Positions 1 through 14,143 of a stretch of DNA of 64,000 nt are shown here, piece by piece. The stretch spans positions 4,484,316-4,548,315 of the forward strand of contig CAADRB010000006.1 of the NCBI GenBank assembly GCA_900708905.1, written 5' to 3'. Position numbers and translations under genes: made by a program. The notes beneath the pieces are model-generated. The model ran no database searches, was not told the origin of the DNA, and saw only the letters and a program-made list of their open reading frames with translations. Each line of letters starts with the position of its first letter. Position 1 is the stretch's first letter. This stretch comes from Hymenolepis diminuta. Its lineage: Eukaryota; Platyhelminthes; Cestoda; Cyclophyllidea; Hymenolepididae.

Positions 1-180
1 TTAAAGAAAGCACATTTCTCATTAAATCTGCTTTTAGGAGCCCTGTAATAGTTCGAATTCAGTGTTAAAATTTTTTAGTAAGCCATAAAGATTTATCACC
101 ATATTAATATACGGTATGGAGAGACTGAATTTGGCTAGTTGACTACAGGGTGAATGAGAAATAACCTTCCATTTAGCAAA

Positions 181-215
181 TATAATAATATAATATAATA
201 ATATATTATAATATC
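181..215. repeat. AT-only simple repeat
   Basis: Repeats of TAATA and TATAA only. Confidence 0.8.
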
Positions 216-841
216 CATGAAAATTTACACCAAAAAGCAGTTTTATTTAAAATTTGAATTATACTTAAGTATTCCTATACAATTCTCAAATAACTGGGGT
301 TATATTTTGAGAAACTTGTGGCACTGGGTTGTGTCTGAAAGATCGACCTGAGCCTGAATTTCTGCAAAGACTTATCCCAACTATGATAGTAAAATAATCG
401 ATGATATCAAGTAGCATTTTAATTTTTCACTTTCGTAGAGCCTTATAGAATGTCATTTTTGAACGACTCTGTACCATAGTCAGAACAATGCAGTGAGAAA
501 GAACTTATCAACTTCATGAGAAAGATGCATTTAATTAACTATAGAAATGCGACGGTTTTTCAGTGTCTGGATGAGGTGACTCGGCATTTCCTCGTCGTTA
601 GATATTTCCCACTTGTTTATCAAAATTGTTTTAACTGACATAATATACAAAGATGCGCAATAATAAGGATATATTTTTTTCTGAGTCTCTAGTACGTTAT
701 AGATTAACTTCCAAACTTAAACCAGCATGCTTTTCTAAATATACTATTTATTCTGAAGTGGGACGAAATATATGCAATTTGTGAGTCCGTAAAAGTAGAT
801 TCAGATCCATATTCTAAAAAATAAATAAAATAATAAATTTT

Positions 842-869
842 TTTACCTAACTACTTATAGTTAGGTAAA
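842..869. repeat. Perfect 12-bp inverted repeat with 4-base loop
   Basis: TTTACCTAACTA (842-853), loop CTTA, TAGTTAGGTAAA (858-869). No gene lies nearby, and no target-site duplication is obvious. Confidence 0.85.
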
Positions 870-3581
870 CCTTTGATCCAAATCACTGCTCAGATTTTCG
901 AATCTATGAAGATCTTATGCTGAAAGTTATGCCGATTGATGTAGAAGATCAAATTAGGTTAATTTCACACTTTTTAGATGAACTTAGTACCAACAGCCGT
1001 TGATTTTCCTGTTCAGCTCAAATAAGATGTACTTTAATCCAATTCCAACTACTTTGAATAAGTACAGAATATGTCACCAAACATGTCTGGCTTCCTCATG
1101 AACTGTCCTATCTATAAATAGTTAACAGAATTACCCACCACCTCGTTTTGCAGACCATATGGCTGATTTGAGATCGTTAGATACTTTAACGTTGCATTAC
1201 GAGAGAGATGGCTGATCGCAGCTCGTTTCACCCAAATCTAAATTGATTTTCGACTGGAGAAACAAAGATCAAAGCGGAGTTATATAAAATTCCTATATTT
1301 AGACCAGGAATTGTCTTATATGAAATCTAGAAACGGGCGTTTGTTTGTGACGGCGATCGCAAATTAGAGTGTTGAATAATAGAAAAATTACCGAATTGAC
1401 GTGATCGTCTGCATAATTAAACACCAGTGTTTCGATACCCACCACAGTGAATAAGGTTGGGACGTAGTATTTTAGTTTCTCAAGGGAAAAATCTAAAATT
1501 CTACCCATTTAGCCAAGATAAGGATTTGGAAATGGTTTATTAGGCGGGTTTAGAGAATACTGAATTAAAAGTAAGCAAATATGTTACTTTCAGAAGTTTT
1601 TGAAATCGGAAGATCAAATATTATAAATTTTTTTGAGAAGTTCGGGTTTAATGAAAATGAGAGGGAGAGAAGGAATAGTGAGCAGAGGCAACTGAAACTA
1701 ATGCCGAAGTAATGCTCACCTTTCCGCAATAACTCAGAGTTTGTCCGTAAAATCTAACGGCACACCAGTTGCAAGACTGATGGTGCAGATGCTTGATTCT
1801 CCAATTCTTTTCATATTTTTCCACCTTCTTCCTTAGCTCTGCATTTCCTTAGTGTTCTCTCGCTCTCACGTCTTCTCCAGCTCAATTCTTAATTATTGTG
1901 TTCAATCAATTCCTCTTTACTCTCGACCCAATCTTCTAGATCACTGGTACTTTGGCTGTCTACTATTAGCTGATAAGTGTTAATCTCTTTGCTCCTAAAA
2001 TCTATTATTATAGGGCTTATCAATTTTAGAATAAATTTAATTTTAGAAAGTGATTTTGCAGTAGCCAGTCATAAGCTTCATTTTTTTAAGGAAAAGTTAA
2101 ATATTTTTGATACCACCCGGACGTTTATCTTTAAATGGAGTATTACAAGATGTTTGATGAATATCTTGTGTATATTGCGTAAATTAGAGAGTTTCCCTAG
2201 CTAAAACTCAAACCGTTTCATAGATAAAATTTCTTAACTTATTTCTATAATGTGTTGTTATTCATTATTACATCTTTTCAATGTTACATTAATCTGATTG
2301 AAATTATTACCCGAGGCAATGCAAATGCATTATGGCAAGTTTAAGTCGAGAAGTATAACCAATCATGTGAAATAATAAAGGACTCTAGTAAGGAACGAAA
2401 ATATAGTAAATAAGAATAAAGGTGGAATAAGGATTTCAATATTCCCATTTTTTAAATTTTGGAGGAATTGAGCTGTACTCTTTCTCATGACGAGTATAAT
2501 TTACGTTGTAATAGCTAATGATGCGAACCTCAATTTCATGATTGGATGCGTGGGTTGTTGGGTGAGTTCATGTCCACAATATTCAAAGCTTGTTGACCAG
2601 CTAGGTTAAGTGAAGGGTTGCTCGAGACATTTTAAATTCTTAATAACTTCTATATCTCCATGTACAGGAGACTAGAACTAGAGAAAACATGTTAAGCAAA
2701 ATGTGTGCTAATTTTACTTCATAATTCCATATTATTCCACCTAAAACAGATGTATATTATTTCAGTCAAGAAAGTGCTTACCTGCATAATTTAAAGAATC
2801 TATTTGAGATTCGATTACATTTTTTAAAGCTATCTCTTAAATAATGCACATATTAAAGTAAATGATGATTAAAGACATGATCGCGTGACACTTTTCCGCC
2901 CAGCAAAACTCATACAGGTGTGGGCTGTTTATCATGCAATAAATTAAGTTTTACATCCAGAACTTATTGTGTTCTAACCTTGTCTGACAAGTTTCATTTC
3001 AGTTAGTGGACTCTTTTATATAAGTACAGAAGTGCGTAGATCTGAAAGACATAACCCAAGTGAATGAGTTATGAACATTAAAATTACTGCTTCCACTAAA
3101 AAGCGTAAGACCAATCGGTCTCGGCAAGTGTTTGTTAGGATAAATGGAAAAAGGCTTATTTTTGACATTTCCCCTCTACTACAATCATATGATATGATAA
3201 ATTACTTCAGCGCACATTTACATAGACAGAAATACGTTTATTTTAGACTCATTTTCCATTTAAAAACTGTATATATGATGAATACTTCATGAACAGGTGA
3301 TCATTAATCATTTTCGTTACGAAAAGAGACCGTTAAGGGCGCTTTAACACGTCAGAGCCAGAATGTTAGATAAATATTGTTGCTTATTGTACATATTCAT
3401 CTTCACTCTCTTTAACATAGGGATTTAATAAAATACATTACTGCCCCTATAATTTAGCCGTTGGTACATTTAATTTACGCAACTCTAAGGAGAAAGCAGA
3501 ATTTTTTACCCTCGGGACAATTTATTAACATAGCGAAGACCAGTTTTAGAAATAAAATTTCTATTAACGAAGTTTAATGGG

Positions 3582-3710
3582 CCGCCAGACTGATGACAGT
3601 TTTGTCCGGGTTAATTTTCAGGATGTCAAGTGCAGCATGGACTCACGAAGGGATAAAACTGATAAATTATTCTTGACAGCCCTCTGGATGTGAAATGACG
3701 ACGTCCCATC
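3582..3710 (+). repeat. Dispersed repeat family B, copy 1
   Basis: The core CCGCCAGACTGATGACAGTT is followed by TTGTCCGGGTTAA and CAGGATGTCAA. The copy near 31.66 kb also shares the later blocks GGATA, GATAAA and GATGT in the same order. No coding capacity or terminal repeats are seen. This is probably an old interspersed repeat. Confidence 0.45.
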
Positions 3711-6700
3711 AAGATACGTAAAGAAATACATGTTTAGATGATCAGAAGTGAAAATGCTCGGTAATGGATACCTTTGTGATATACATATATCAGTGGTGTA
3801 TTGTTCGGCGCATACGCCTGCCCAATGTTTATGTGTGTGTGTTCGGCAATGTGGGCGACAAACCAACCTAATTAATTGGGCCCACAAGAGAGGTGGAAGA
3901 ATGTGAGTCTCTCATTAGAGCGGCTCCAGTATACCTACCTTTTTTTTCAAATAGAGTGTGGTGAACACTTCTTATAATTTTGCAATAAATCCTCATTAAC
4001 CAAGGAAATTAGATATACATTAGTATATGAATGACTGATATTGTAGAGACTAATCACCATGAAGATTATTAAAACCCGAGTAATGACAAACATTCCAGAA
4101 CATCATCCACGAACAAGCGATTGCCTTAGCTTTGAGGAACCAACCTGTGCTATGGCTAGTTCGAATTTTATATACTCGGATAAAACAGTGGTGAAGAGAA
4201 TGAAAAAATGGCGATAGAGTCAATGTGCATATTTTCTTAATGTTCATTAATATAGTGAAACGTTAATGCATGTTCTTTCACTTACTTGACCACAATGCTC
4301 ATTAACTAAGTGCATACCGAGTTCTAGATACGCTATTTGGCGTGGAACTACTAATATCCAAAATTAAAAATTTTTATTAGAAATTATGAAATCTGTGAAA
4401 TTTATGCAATTAGAGCAGATAATATGCTAATAATATAACCGTCTTGATTTACCCCTTAATTCAGTATTTTTTAGACTGTAGAAATTATGCGGAATGGCAG
4501 ACTCTCTTTTTACTCGTGATTCATATACCTGATAAAATATTTTTTGATACTTATCGTAAACGCATTTGTTTTAATTATCTGCCTCAGTCTCAGTACTTAT
4601 ATCTTTGTTATGTCAACTATGAAGGCCAGAAAAATGTATTTCACGAATTCCAGTCTATCGTATACAAGCGAAATATTTTCTATTAGAAAATTTCAGGAAG
4701 CTTTCCTTTATATTTGAAGACAAATTTCCAGGAAAAAGTGAACTTTATCCGAGATCTTAAGCGCTTGTAAAAGTTTTATTTTAATTGTGCAGATTATTTA
4801 GGTGACCACGTGTCTTTAAAATCTTGAAAAGACCATTTAATCATGTTTAATGATAAAAAACTCCCTCTAAGTTAATAACATTTTCATTATATTGAATTGC
4901 TGCCCGATCTGTAACATATTGCCTGAAATTTATTTAAAATTTATCAAAGTATGGAACCATTCTTAAGTCCATGAATCGTATGTTAACACAATTCTCACAT
5001 ACTCATGAAGGATACATAATTCTTTTTCAAACTCATTTAAATCACTGATATAAGAACACACAATGTCGTATTGAAATTCTCAAAATTTTTAATAATAATT
5101 CAAATATTTATCTGATGTTTGACAAATATTAATCTTCAGGCGTTTAAAATATTTAAGAATGTGTTAAGTTATCGAAACACTTTGATGTTTGGAAACCGGG
5201 TAATCGAGTGCAAAATGGTGATGGATCACAGTGAAGATTGCTTAGAGCTGTCATGATAAAGTGAATATAATCATTTGAGGTAATATATATAAGTACTAAT
5301 TTATAATTCAAATTTCAGATAAAATCTCACAAATGTTGCCTCACAGTCCCCTGTTATGGGGATGATTAAAAATTTAATTATTTACTTTAAAAATACAGCT
5401 CACACCTATTTATTCCGTAAATTTGGCGATGTAAATATATCTAAAGCTTAAAATGAACATTGTCTTGGCATTTTACCATGTTAATTTACTGATACTATCA
5501 TTTATATAGCGTTTGAGTGTTCATCTTCAATGAATACGGACTGCGGAGCTACGCTAAATTTAAACTTTTAACAAACTCGTCCCTGATTTATTAGAATTGT
5601 AAGCAGTAGAATATTTTGCAACACCATATCAACCACTGGAAGAACAAGTAGAATGAAATTTCAAGACTGATCCTTCTTGAATAAATAATGCCTATTAATA
5701 AGTACTGAACATCGTAAACGAGCATCCGCTGTAATCTAAGGGACGAATCGTAAAACCTGAATTTCGGAATATGGATTGCTCATTTAGCAAATATTTTACA
5801 GCTTAAGTCCAAAAATCAAGCGAAGTAAGACTTTTGATACCTTGACGTTGCTTTGGATATGTTTTGGTATCCTCCCTCTTGATTCTTTGTTGGATTTACT
5901 TTTTCGATGTCAGTTGCTTCCTAAAATGAAATATTGCACGATTTTTTATATTGCTCAGGGCAATAACATAAATTCACAGCGCTAACAAATCTAATAGCGA
6001 GTTTAATTTCTATCTTTTGACGCCATGTTATTTATAGAAGCTTAGTTTTTAAAATAAATAGTATTATTTTTGGTATTAATATGGAATAAAAAGGGGTAGA
6101 GTGCAAAAAACTTTTATATTGCCAGTGACTTTGTAGATGAGAGCTGCAAAGGACACAATTCACTTAAGTAAATTAAATAGAACAAAAAAGCCACAAAACA
6201 CGGAATTTTTTTACACTATTCATTCTGAGCTTCAAAAGCGTTAGTTTTTCACCAAAAGTTCAAATAGCATTTAAGGTACTCATTTTCTTTATCCTTGAGT
6301 AATGTAAATCAAATTTTGGCTCTGCGCATAGGTTATGCTTTGATTTAAAAAGCAATCAAATTTCAGAAATATTATTGTTAGAATTTACTTAAGAAAATGT
6401 ATATTTGAAGTAAATAAAATGACGTATACTCCAAAAGCCTACTTATTTAATCTTCTTGCGGAGGACATTATGTAATAGATGCTATTTTAACAAGAGATTT
6501 ACATCCGTATATAATATAAATTGGTGGAAATTGAACAGTAAATTGGGAGGAGTGCGAACTTGAAAAAAATTTTCTAAATGGCTTCGACTGCGTTATGGTC
6601 TCTTTTAGCCATAAAGATTTCATCCCGAGAGATTTTCGTCATCATCCAATTGAACCTTAGCTTTCGGAAGAGTTGAGTTAAAATTGTAGAAACCAGTACT

Positions 6701-9700
6701 TTTAACATCAAAGTTTTATATTTAAGTGCATTTTCTTAATCTCGCATCTCTCAATGTAGTTCAAATCCGGCACGTAAATAAAATCTAAATGTCTGGAGGT
6801 TGGCGCCTCTGTCATAAGTTGAAAGAAATCAGAGAGATTTTTCCCTAGTGGTCGAAATAGTAGAATAATAATTGCTAAAATAGAAATAAATGAACTTTCG
6901 GCCCAGTTTATAAGAGAACTCGTCTTAGTACAGATCACGATACATTTGTTCATAAAACTCTAAGGTCCAGATATTTTGTCATGATTTATATAATGCGTTC
7001 TATATAGTAACAGGCCAAGTAAAATTATCACAGATTACAGTTATTTTGACATTAGTGGTAACTAAATAAAAAAATATTCATTTTTGAGACTAAAATTAGT
7101 TATTTATTCTCTACTGTTTCTAGTATGCTCCAATACTAAGCTACCAGCAATGAGTCTTGAGGGGTGTAAAATCCATTATATTATGCAACCAAATTCCTAT
7201 CACCGCTGTAATCCAAAGTCAAAATGCAGAAGAGTAACTGAATATGTCTTTTAAGCTATGTTTAAGGTGGTTTATTTCACATTATTTTTCACATAAGGGG
7301 GCTTCTAGGACACGTTCTTTGACCTAAATATCCAAAATTTTAATCAATTTTAGAGACCCCCACAAATGTAATGAGCAAAACTATTGGCGAGCCATTTACC
7401 CTTCTTACGTTTCCTATGTATACACAAAGGATTATTGCCAAGCTGACATCTTTCTCTTAGATGCAGCAATTTTAAGTCAATACAACCAGATTCTTCGCTT
7501 GTGAAAGTAGCTGCTAAATCATTCAAGCAATAATTTATCATCCGCTTGAATGATATTAAGCTTTATATCTTTGCTATCACATCAACTTGATCTAACATCA
7601 GAAAGATATATTATTAAATTTTTAGTGTATGACTAAGTCCTTAGGTAAATCAGGTGGTTTATTAGCTGTAACCTTAAACTCAAATCACAATAGTTTAGTC
7701 AAGCAACACAAAAAGCTATTCTTTATGTTTGAAAGTTGACAGCTCAAGTTTGGTAAACACATTTATATCCTGACCTCACTAATTTTCCAATCCACTCCTT
7801 TTCAGATTATCACAACCATTAAGACTTTTCCCTGCCTTTCTTAAAATTAGTAAGGTTGATATTCAAAACCTAGTCCCCTGCCTATTCATAAAATATTCCA
7901 AAAGAGGAATATTAAGGTTTTTGTTCATTTGAAGATTCCGAATGCATGAATTAATCATATGCATTCCGTGCATGATTTCGTTGTGCTCTACGCGTACCCG
8001 TTTCAGTGTATCTTTCCGTTCATTACCTAAAAGGCATCATATTGTCAATCCCGGTAATTTCTTCCTGCTCTCTCAATCTTCGTTCATCTGTCTGCATTTT
8101 CCACTTTCCCTCCTTCATTCTATGTTGTTACTGAGTTAAATCATCGATTGGTCGTGTAATTCTTGATAAGGATGTTTATTTGTAGTTTGCAAAAAAATCT
8201 TTCGTTTTATTAGGATATCAGAGCCAAATCTTCTGAAAACACCATTTTATTTGAGAGATGAAATTTATTCTCATTCAAGATCAATCACGGCGAGAAATTC
8301 CCGTGTATAAAAAGAATATTTTCAATCAACTTTACTCAAGTAGGCATACGAAGCTCAAGGATTTATGATAAATCAATCTTTTCTTAATCTTATTATATTC
8401 TTACAGATCTACTTTAATGTCTTCATCGGAGAACCGATTCAAGCTACGCAGGGGAATCTTCTTTCACCATACTCAAATGATAATTATAGTACTAAATAAA
8501 ACTCCGATATACACTAGAAATATTGAAAGAGAGATAAATAGGCCCAATGAATAATTTAATGGAACAGCCCATCAGCTCTGGTCTTGCTCAAGGTGAACGT
8601 AACTTAATAGTCCTATTTTCGCTTGACGTTTCTTACAGATGCGCTCATAAATGGCAATTGGAATATAAAATAGCATTTCTCTCTGCACTTTTAGAACGCT
8701 TGATATTTTTCCTGAAAATGTGGATGTTTAATTTTTTTTCTAGATACGAGTGTTCTTTCGGTAAGGTAAAATTTAGGTTAAAAAAAGAGATAAAAATCAA
8801 ACGACAAAGTTACAGTTTTATTTTAACTGCTTCACATCCCTCTAAAGATAATTAAAGTGATCAAGCAGAAATGAATGACTTAACTAACTTAATAATTTGG
8901 ATTAATTTAGCGACAACATTAGCCATTAAAATGATAAATTAATGTATTTGTATCTATAATCATAAGAAAATAAGAAAAATTCAGTTTTTAATGCTTCAGT
9001 ATAAGAGAAAAGTTAATATCTCACTAAGCTTTTACTAGGATTCTAAGTGTCAAAATTCGAACATTCCATCAATCCTTTTGCATGTCAGACCCTTTAATAA
9101 TAAGCCACGGTGGGTATTTATGCTGATTGAGTATTTCATCTCTCAAATTTCTAATTTGCATGCCTTTTAAAATTTGAAGGTTGAATGCAACCGTTTTATG
9201 CATTTATGTCTTTTCAAGTTATTTCAGCTTTCAACTAGGATTTTCTCAGAATTTTTGATCCACCAGCATGTCTGACTTAAGTATGTACAAAAAACTAAGT
9301 ACCACACTATACAATTAACAAATCATTTTATTTATATTAAATAATTTTGGTATGTAACCCCTTATTTACCCTCTATTGTGCGGAAATTTGTTAAAAAAGT
9401 ACTATGATGATATTGGAACAGATTGTCTATTTTACTGAACAGATGGCTAGTTTGTGTATTTATAATTTCAGACGACACATCAATTTGACTTGTTCAGAAA
9501 CTGATGAAATTAATGAGAGAGTAAGAAACTGATCCTGATTTGCATTAGTTACTTGCTTACTTCTTATTACTGTTATTGATAGTCAGTTTTGTCCTATTTT
9601 TTAATACAAGTCCAATATCTCTACTATATCCTTCGAGTTTTAGTACACTAATTGGTGCAATCTGCAAAAGCATTGATCAACCACTTAGAAATGTGATATT

Positions 9701-12700
9701 TTCATCATCAAATTTGATTTCATTTCAAAATTTTCATCTTTATGGATTGTTCCGAAGATTTTATTTATATTAGCGTTTTCGGGGGCGTCCAGTTTTCTTT
9801 CCATCTTATATTTCGCACAGCCCTTTATATTCAAAAGGATCGTTAATGACTTCATATCTAATAGCCAAATTTATAAGTTAATAACCAACTTTCTTCATCA
9901 AAACTTGTTTCATCTGACCAGATATTTTTAAATTTTTTTTGCCCGAGAACAATAACACGACGTTATTTTTAACGATGGGATAGAAATTGGAGGTGTGGAA
10001 TGACAAAGGAGCAAATTAAGGAATCAAACAGGAACTGAATATAAGTATTTGGTGAATTCAAGAAGCTAAGAATCTTGCTTTGTTTGAATTCCATAAACAC
10101 TGAAATGCCTAGTGTTCAAAAGCTTCTTCATTTACTTTACGATATTTAAGCGTCCCTAAGGGCTATTTAAAAATACCAAGCTTTCATAATAGTACAAAAG
10201 AAATATTATATGAGATTATTAAATTATGAATGATTTCCTCTATAATACACAGAGTCATGGCCAGAAAAAGAGTTGAATACATTCACAAACCGTGCATGTG
10301 TAGCGTTGAATTAAGTTAAAATTATCATTATGAAAATCGAAATTACTGTGTTTCCTATGAAAATCATCTGAACAGAGATTATAGGAATATGGTCGATTAG
10401 AGGTAAGATTAATGATATGATTTTATCAGAATTTTATCTCCCATTTAATCGTTAGATTCAGCTTTTAAGCATTTATTCCATATTCCAATCTACGCGTTTC
10501 AGGATTTATTTGTTGCATTGTTAGGGCATTCGTGCTCATGATGTTTACAATCCGATAGTTGACCATTTTATGTTTTTTTTCCTTTAATAGGGGATATTCT
10601 AATAGGAAGATTAGAACCAGCATATTTCGCATTCCAAAGCTCACTTTAGTTCATATAAGACCAATTTTCACAAATTATATTGTCAGATCTATCAGGTCAC
10701 TATAGTGGCATACCTACGAAAAATATTTAATATCGTATTTTTCACATTGTTAAAGCGTAGAAATAAATATATAAAGCGAATTTTAAATAAAAAATTCAGT
10801 AAAAATTTGTTACATTCTTCACTGTTAAAATAAATATATCCGTAAATAAGTTTCTTGTTCGGTACGGAATAAACGAGCTCTCTCATTTAAAAAAAACGCG
10901 TTTGCATTTTTAGATGTCGGAAATATCCGCCGATGAGTTTGGACAAATACATCAACTTAATTTTATCAACTTTACCCAAACGCATGTGGAAGTGTTTTAA
11001 TGGATAGGTATCGTTCAAACGCTTCTTTTATCATCCAAGATAGAGTTGAATTTATATATTTTAAAGCATAATTCTAATGAGGCAAAAAAAGGTAGAGATA
11101 GTTATTAGGGAGTGGCTAATGAAATCACACCCCTAATAGTCTGACTTTATTTATAATTTAAAAGCATTGAGCAGTTCATATTCTGATAAGTAGAATAGTT
11201 TAATGAGTCACATTGTCAAATTAAAATTTAAGGATTTGAAAGCAAGGTTCAGGGATAAGATTATGTCCACGATATTCTGCGATTGGTTGTCCCATTTTGA
11301 ACTTTCGTATCTTCTTACAAGCAAGAACTGTCAGATGAGACCAGTTCTGATTTTTCATAGCACAGCTAACTAGGGTTAAAAAGTAATTCATGATTAATCC
11401 TTCAAAATATAAATATGGAAAATATAGAGGAAGTCATGTGAATAATGGCACTAATTGTTAGTTTAAAGGGCTACAAATGGCTAAGTTTAGTAACCCTGGG
11501 CACCACAAATAAGATAACGATTTCCTTGAAATACTAAAATACATTACATTCTTAATTTTCTATTTGGCGTCAGAAAAATGAATAAAAGAATTACATCATT
11601 GGTAATAAATATCTTTGCAAAATAATGCTAAAATATGATTATTAATCCGATGATTAAATTACTGAGCCAAAGGAATGGCATTTTATGGCTTTGTATTAGT
11701 TGAGGTTCGCGGTTAGTTTATAACTTTTTGTGATTAAATTATGGTCAACTGTTTTTGCCTGTCATTTTGCCTTATTGCCTCCAAAAAAGCAAATATTATT
11801 GCAGCTAAAGACAAAATATTGAGCGAGCTGGGGAGAGATTTGTGATTGCATTGGGCGTAGTTGTTTGGGGCAGAGAGAATGATTGAAACCATGGCGAGAT
11901 GCAGTGACAAATTTGAAAGTTTGAGAACAAAATAGTTAAAGGGCATTCAAACAGTAATTTCTTTTTATTTTAAGGCAACCTTTGTTATTGGGAAATTTGT
12001 GACAAATCAGTGATAGAAGAAATAGTTTAACATGGTGTGATAAACTTTCCCATTTTGTTTGTTATCGCATCATATTTCTTCCATTTTGCTGCTCTATATA
12101 CATACGTATATCCAGTGCCAATTAATTGCCTTGATAATTAAAAGAAACAAATTTATACAAGTGACACGATCAGCCGCTCAATCTCCTCAAATGATCAATA
12201 AGTTCTGAAAATTGTAGTCCTAAGCACGGTCAGAAAACTGGAGGTCAAATTTTAAAATTTAAACCCTGATACATTTGGACATGATGCAATAAACCATGCT
12301 CACACGGTCAAATGGTTAATAACCCTACGAATCTTGCACAAGTCAGCCTGATGACCAAAAGGAATGAAAAATTATTTAAATATTTAAGTTTAACTAAACA
12401 CAAACAATTTAAGTTAATATTTTCAGCTTTTTAGGGTGCATAATAGAGGATGATTGAGGGGGTGGATATCTAAAAATACTTTTAGCCCAAAATTCAAGAA
12501 AAAATAAAAACTTAAATCTTTATTTTATTTTAGTCAACCTATAACGAAAAAATCTAAAGCGTTAGTGAAAAGCATACTGATATTGTAAAAATTTTGATTA
12601 GGTGAAATTTTGCGTATTTGAACAGAATTTTGAAACATTTCTGGTATCAGACGCATAATTTCTTTTAGCCAGTGTTGTCAGACAAAAACGAGGGTAAACG

Positions 12701-13499
12701 TGTTCATTTTAGTCTATAAATGTCGAGATTAAAGTAATGATAAATCTTGTTTTTGTCAAATATTTGTGGCCCAGAATTTTTATTACTTATGCCTTTGTAA
12801 GTTTGTAAGAATTTCCATAAATTATGATGTGCAGAGAGCGTGCGCAACTGATTAAAACCATTAATCGTAATAATTAAAACAAAATTCATTTGTTTAGAGT
12901 GGAGAGCAAAACTCGTGAAAAGATGTTATCATGTGTAAGAAAGGGCTAGACTCATTTCAGAGAACGGATGCTATATTGAGAAAGTATAAAAAGAAAGAAT
13001 CGGCTAGGGAAAAAGTATTTATTACAGTGACACTAATGCTCTTAGATGACTGTCAACCTGCAGTTGTTCAGAATTAATATTTTTTCAGATTTGTGTCATT
13101 AGAATAGTAGATGAAAAGGGAAATTAAGAATTATCTTCGCTTTTCAGATTTAGAATCCTTTTGAAAGCCCAAATCTAAAAAAACTTCAGAAACTCCCTAG
13201 CATTTGTTTTAAATAATACCACTAACTAAAGTTTCCTTAAAACGTGTTTGATTTTGGAGTTAAGGAGTTTGTATTTCTTCAAACTTCCTCATTAGTATAA
13301 TAATGAGCGAAATTTGAATTTGCGATCCTATTTTTATAACAGTTTTACCGTTACTTAGCATTCATAGTAGATAATGAAGACATCAGAACTATATGAAATA
13401 AATTTCTGCAAAATTTCTTTGATTCGCAAAGCCAAATGAAAACTCATTTTGCCAATATTTCTATCACTAATCACATAATGTAATGACCTTAGTCCTATA

Positions 13500-13729
13500 G
13501 ACTCAGGTGATTGGCCACGCCATTCTTCACGGCCACATTCATTGGTTATTAGTAAGCGCGCGCAGCATGACTAGCAAAATTAGGCATTTGCCTCTCATGC
13601 GTTCGTTTGCCCTTGAAAACGTGCATACACATATACACAGTATAGCATAGCATAGGTACAGACACCTAGTCATAAACGTACCAGACGCATGCATTTTGGG
13701 TCGCTCACTTTCCCAAATGATCTTTAAAA
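13500..13729 (+). promoter_or_regulatory. Possible promoter / 5' untranslated region of the RGS gene
   Basis: This stretch just upstream of the RGS start codon is richer in G and C than the flanks. It has two ATTGG motifs (inverted CCAAT boxes) at 13510-13514 and 13541-13545, and a short GCGCGCGC run near 13556-13563. No convincing TATA box or initiator is seen, so the transcription start is not placed. The assignment rests on position and composition only. Confidence 0.3.
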
Positions 13730-14143
13730 ATGAGTGAACCTCAAGCCGCAGAACTTATTCGGGTGCCAGATATTGAAGTAACAGGAAATCTCTCCTCCAC
13801 TTCTCGCCTCAGTGCCAGTGTTGAGCGGCTGGTAGAAGTCACCCGACGGCTTACTGTCTGTAATCAACTTGAATCTGCTTTGGAATGTCAAGATAATGCT
13901 TCTGAAACTGCCCATATAGATTGTCAAACCAAAGTCCCACCAACAGATGTGCCTTCGGAATTAACTGCAGATGATGAATTTAAACCTACCACGTCCATTG
14001 ATCCGGGTTCCATCCTTTCTTCCTCAAGTAATCTCACCAGTCCGGATAGTACAACACGACAGTCACCCCAAAGCAACACAAAGAAATGGATTCGGCTGCT
14101 TGGAATTTCTCCTGAAGATATTGGAGATGAGGAGGAATTCATC
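13730..14143 (+). CDS. RGS gene, coding exon 1 (residues 1-138)
   Basis: The start ATG sits in an A-rich context (AAAATGAGT). The exon ends ATC|GTAAGT, a near-ideal donor, in phase 0. The product is acidic and rich in Ser and Thr, with Cys scattered through it, and ends DIGDEEEFI. It has no signal peptide or membrane segment and no domain I recognise. An upstream non-coding exon or alternative starts cannot be excluded. Confidence 0.82.

Larger units (their letters stand above)
1..13499. other. Gene-poor AT-rich region upstream of the RGS gene
   Basis: No protein family was recognised on either strand. Open frames here (longest 102 codons at 8547-8855) are of a length expected by chance in AT-rich DNA and have no familiar motifs. 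Listed separately are the AT repeat near 181, the hairpin at 842, a family-B repeat at 3582 and a weak two-exon signal at 2640-2835. Confidence 0.7.

Noticed and set aside
8547..8855. 102-codon open frame upstream of the RGS gene
   Set aside because: No familiar motif, no plausible splice context, and AT-rich random DNA of this size is expected to yield a few frames of this length.
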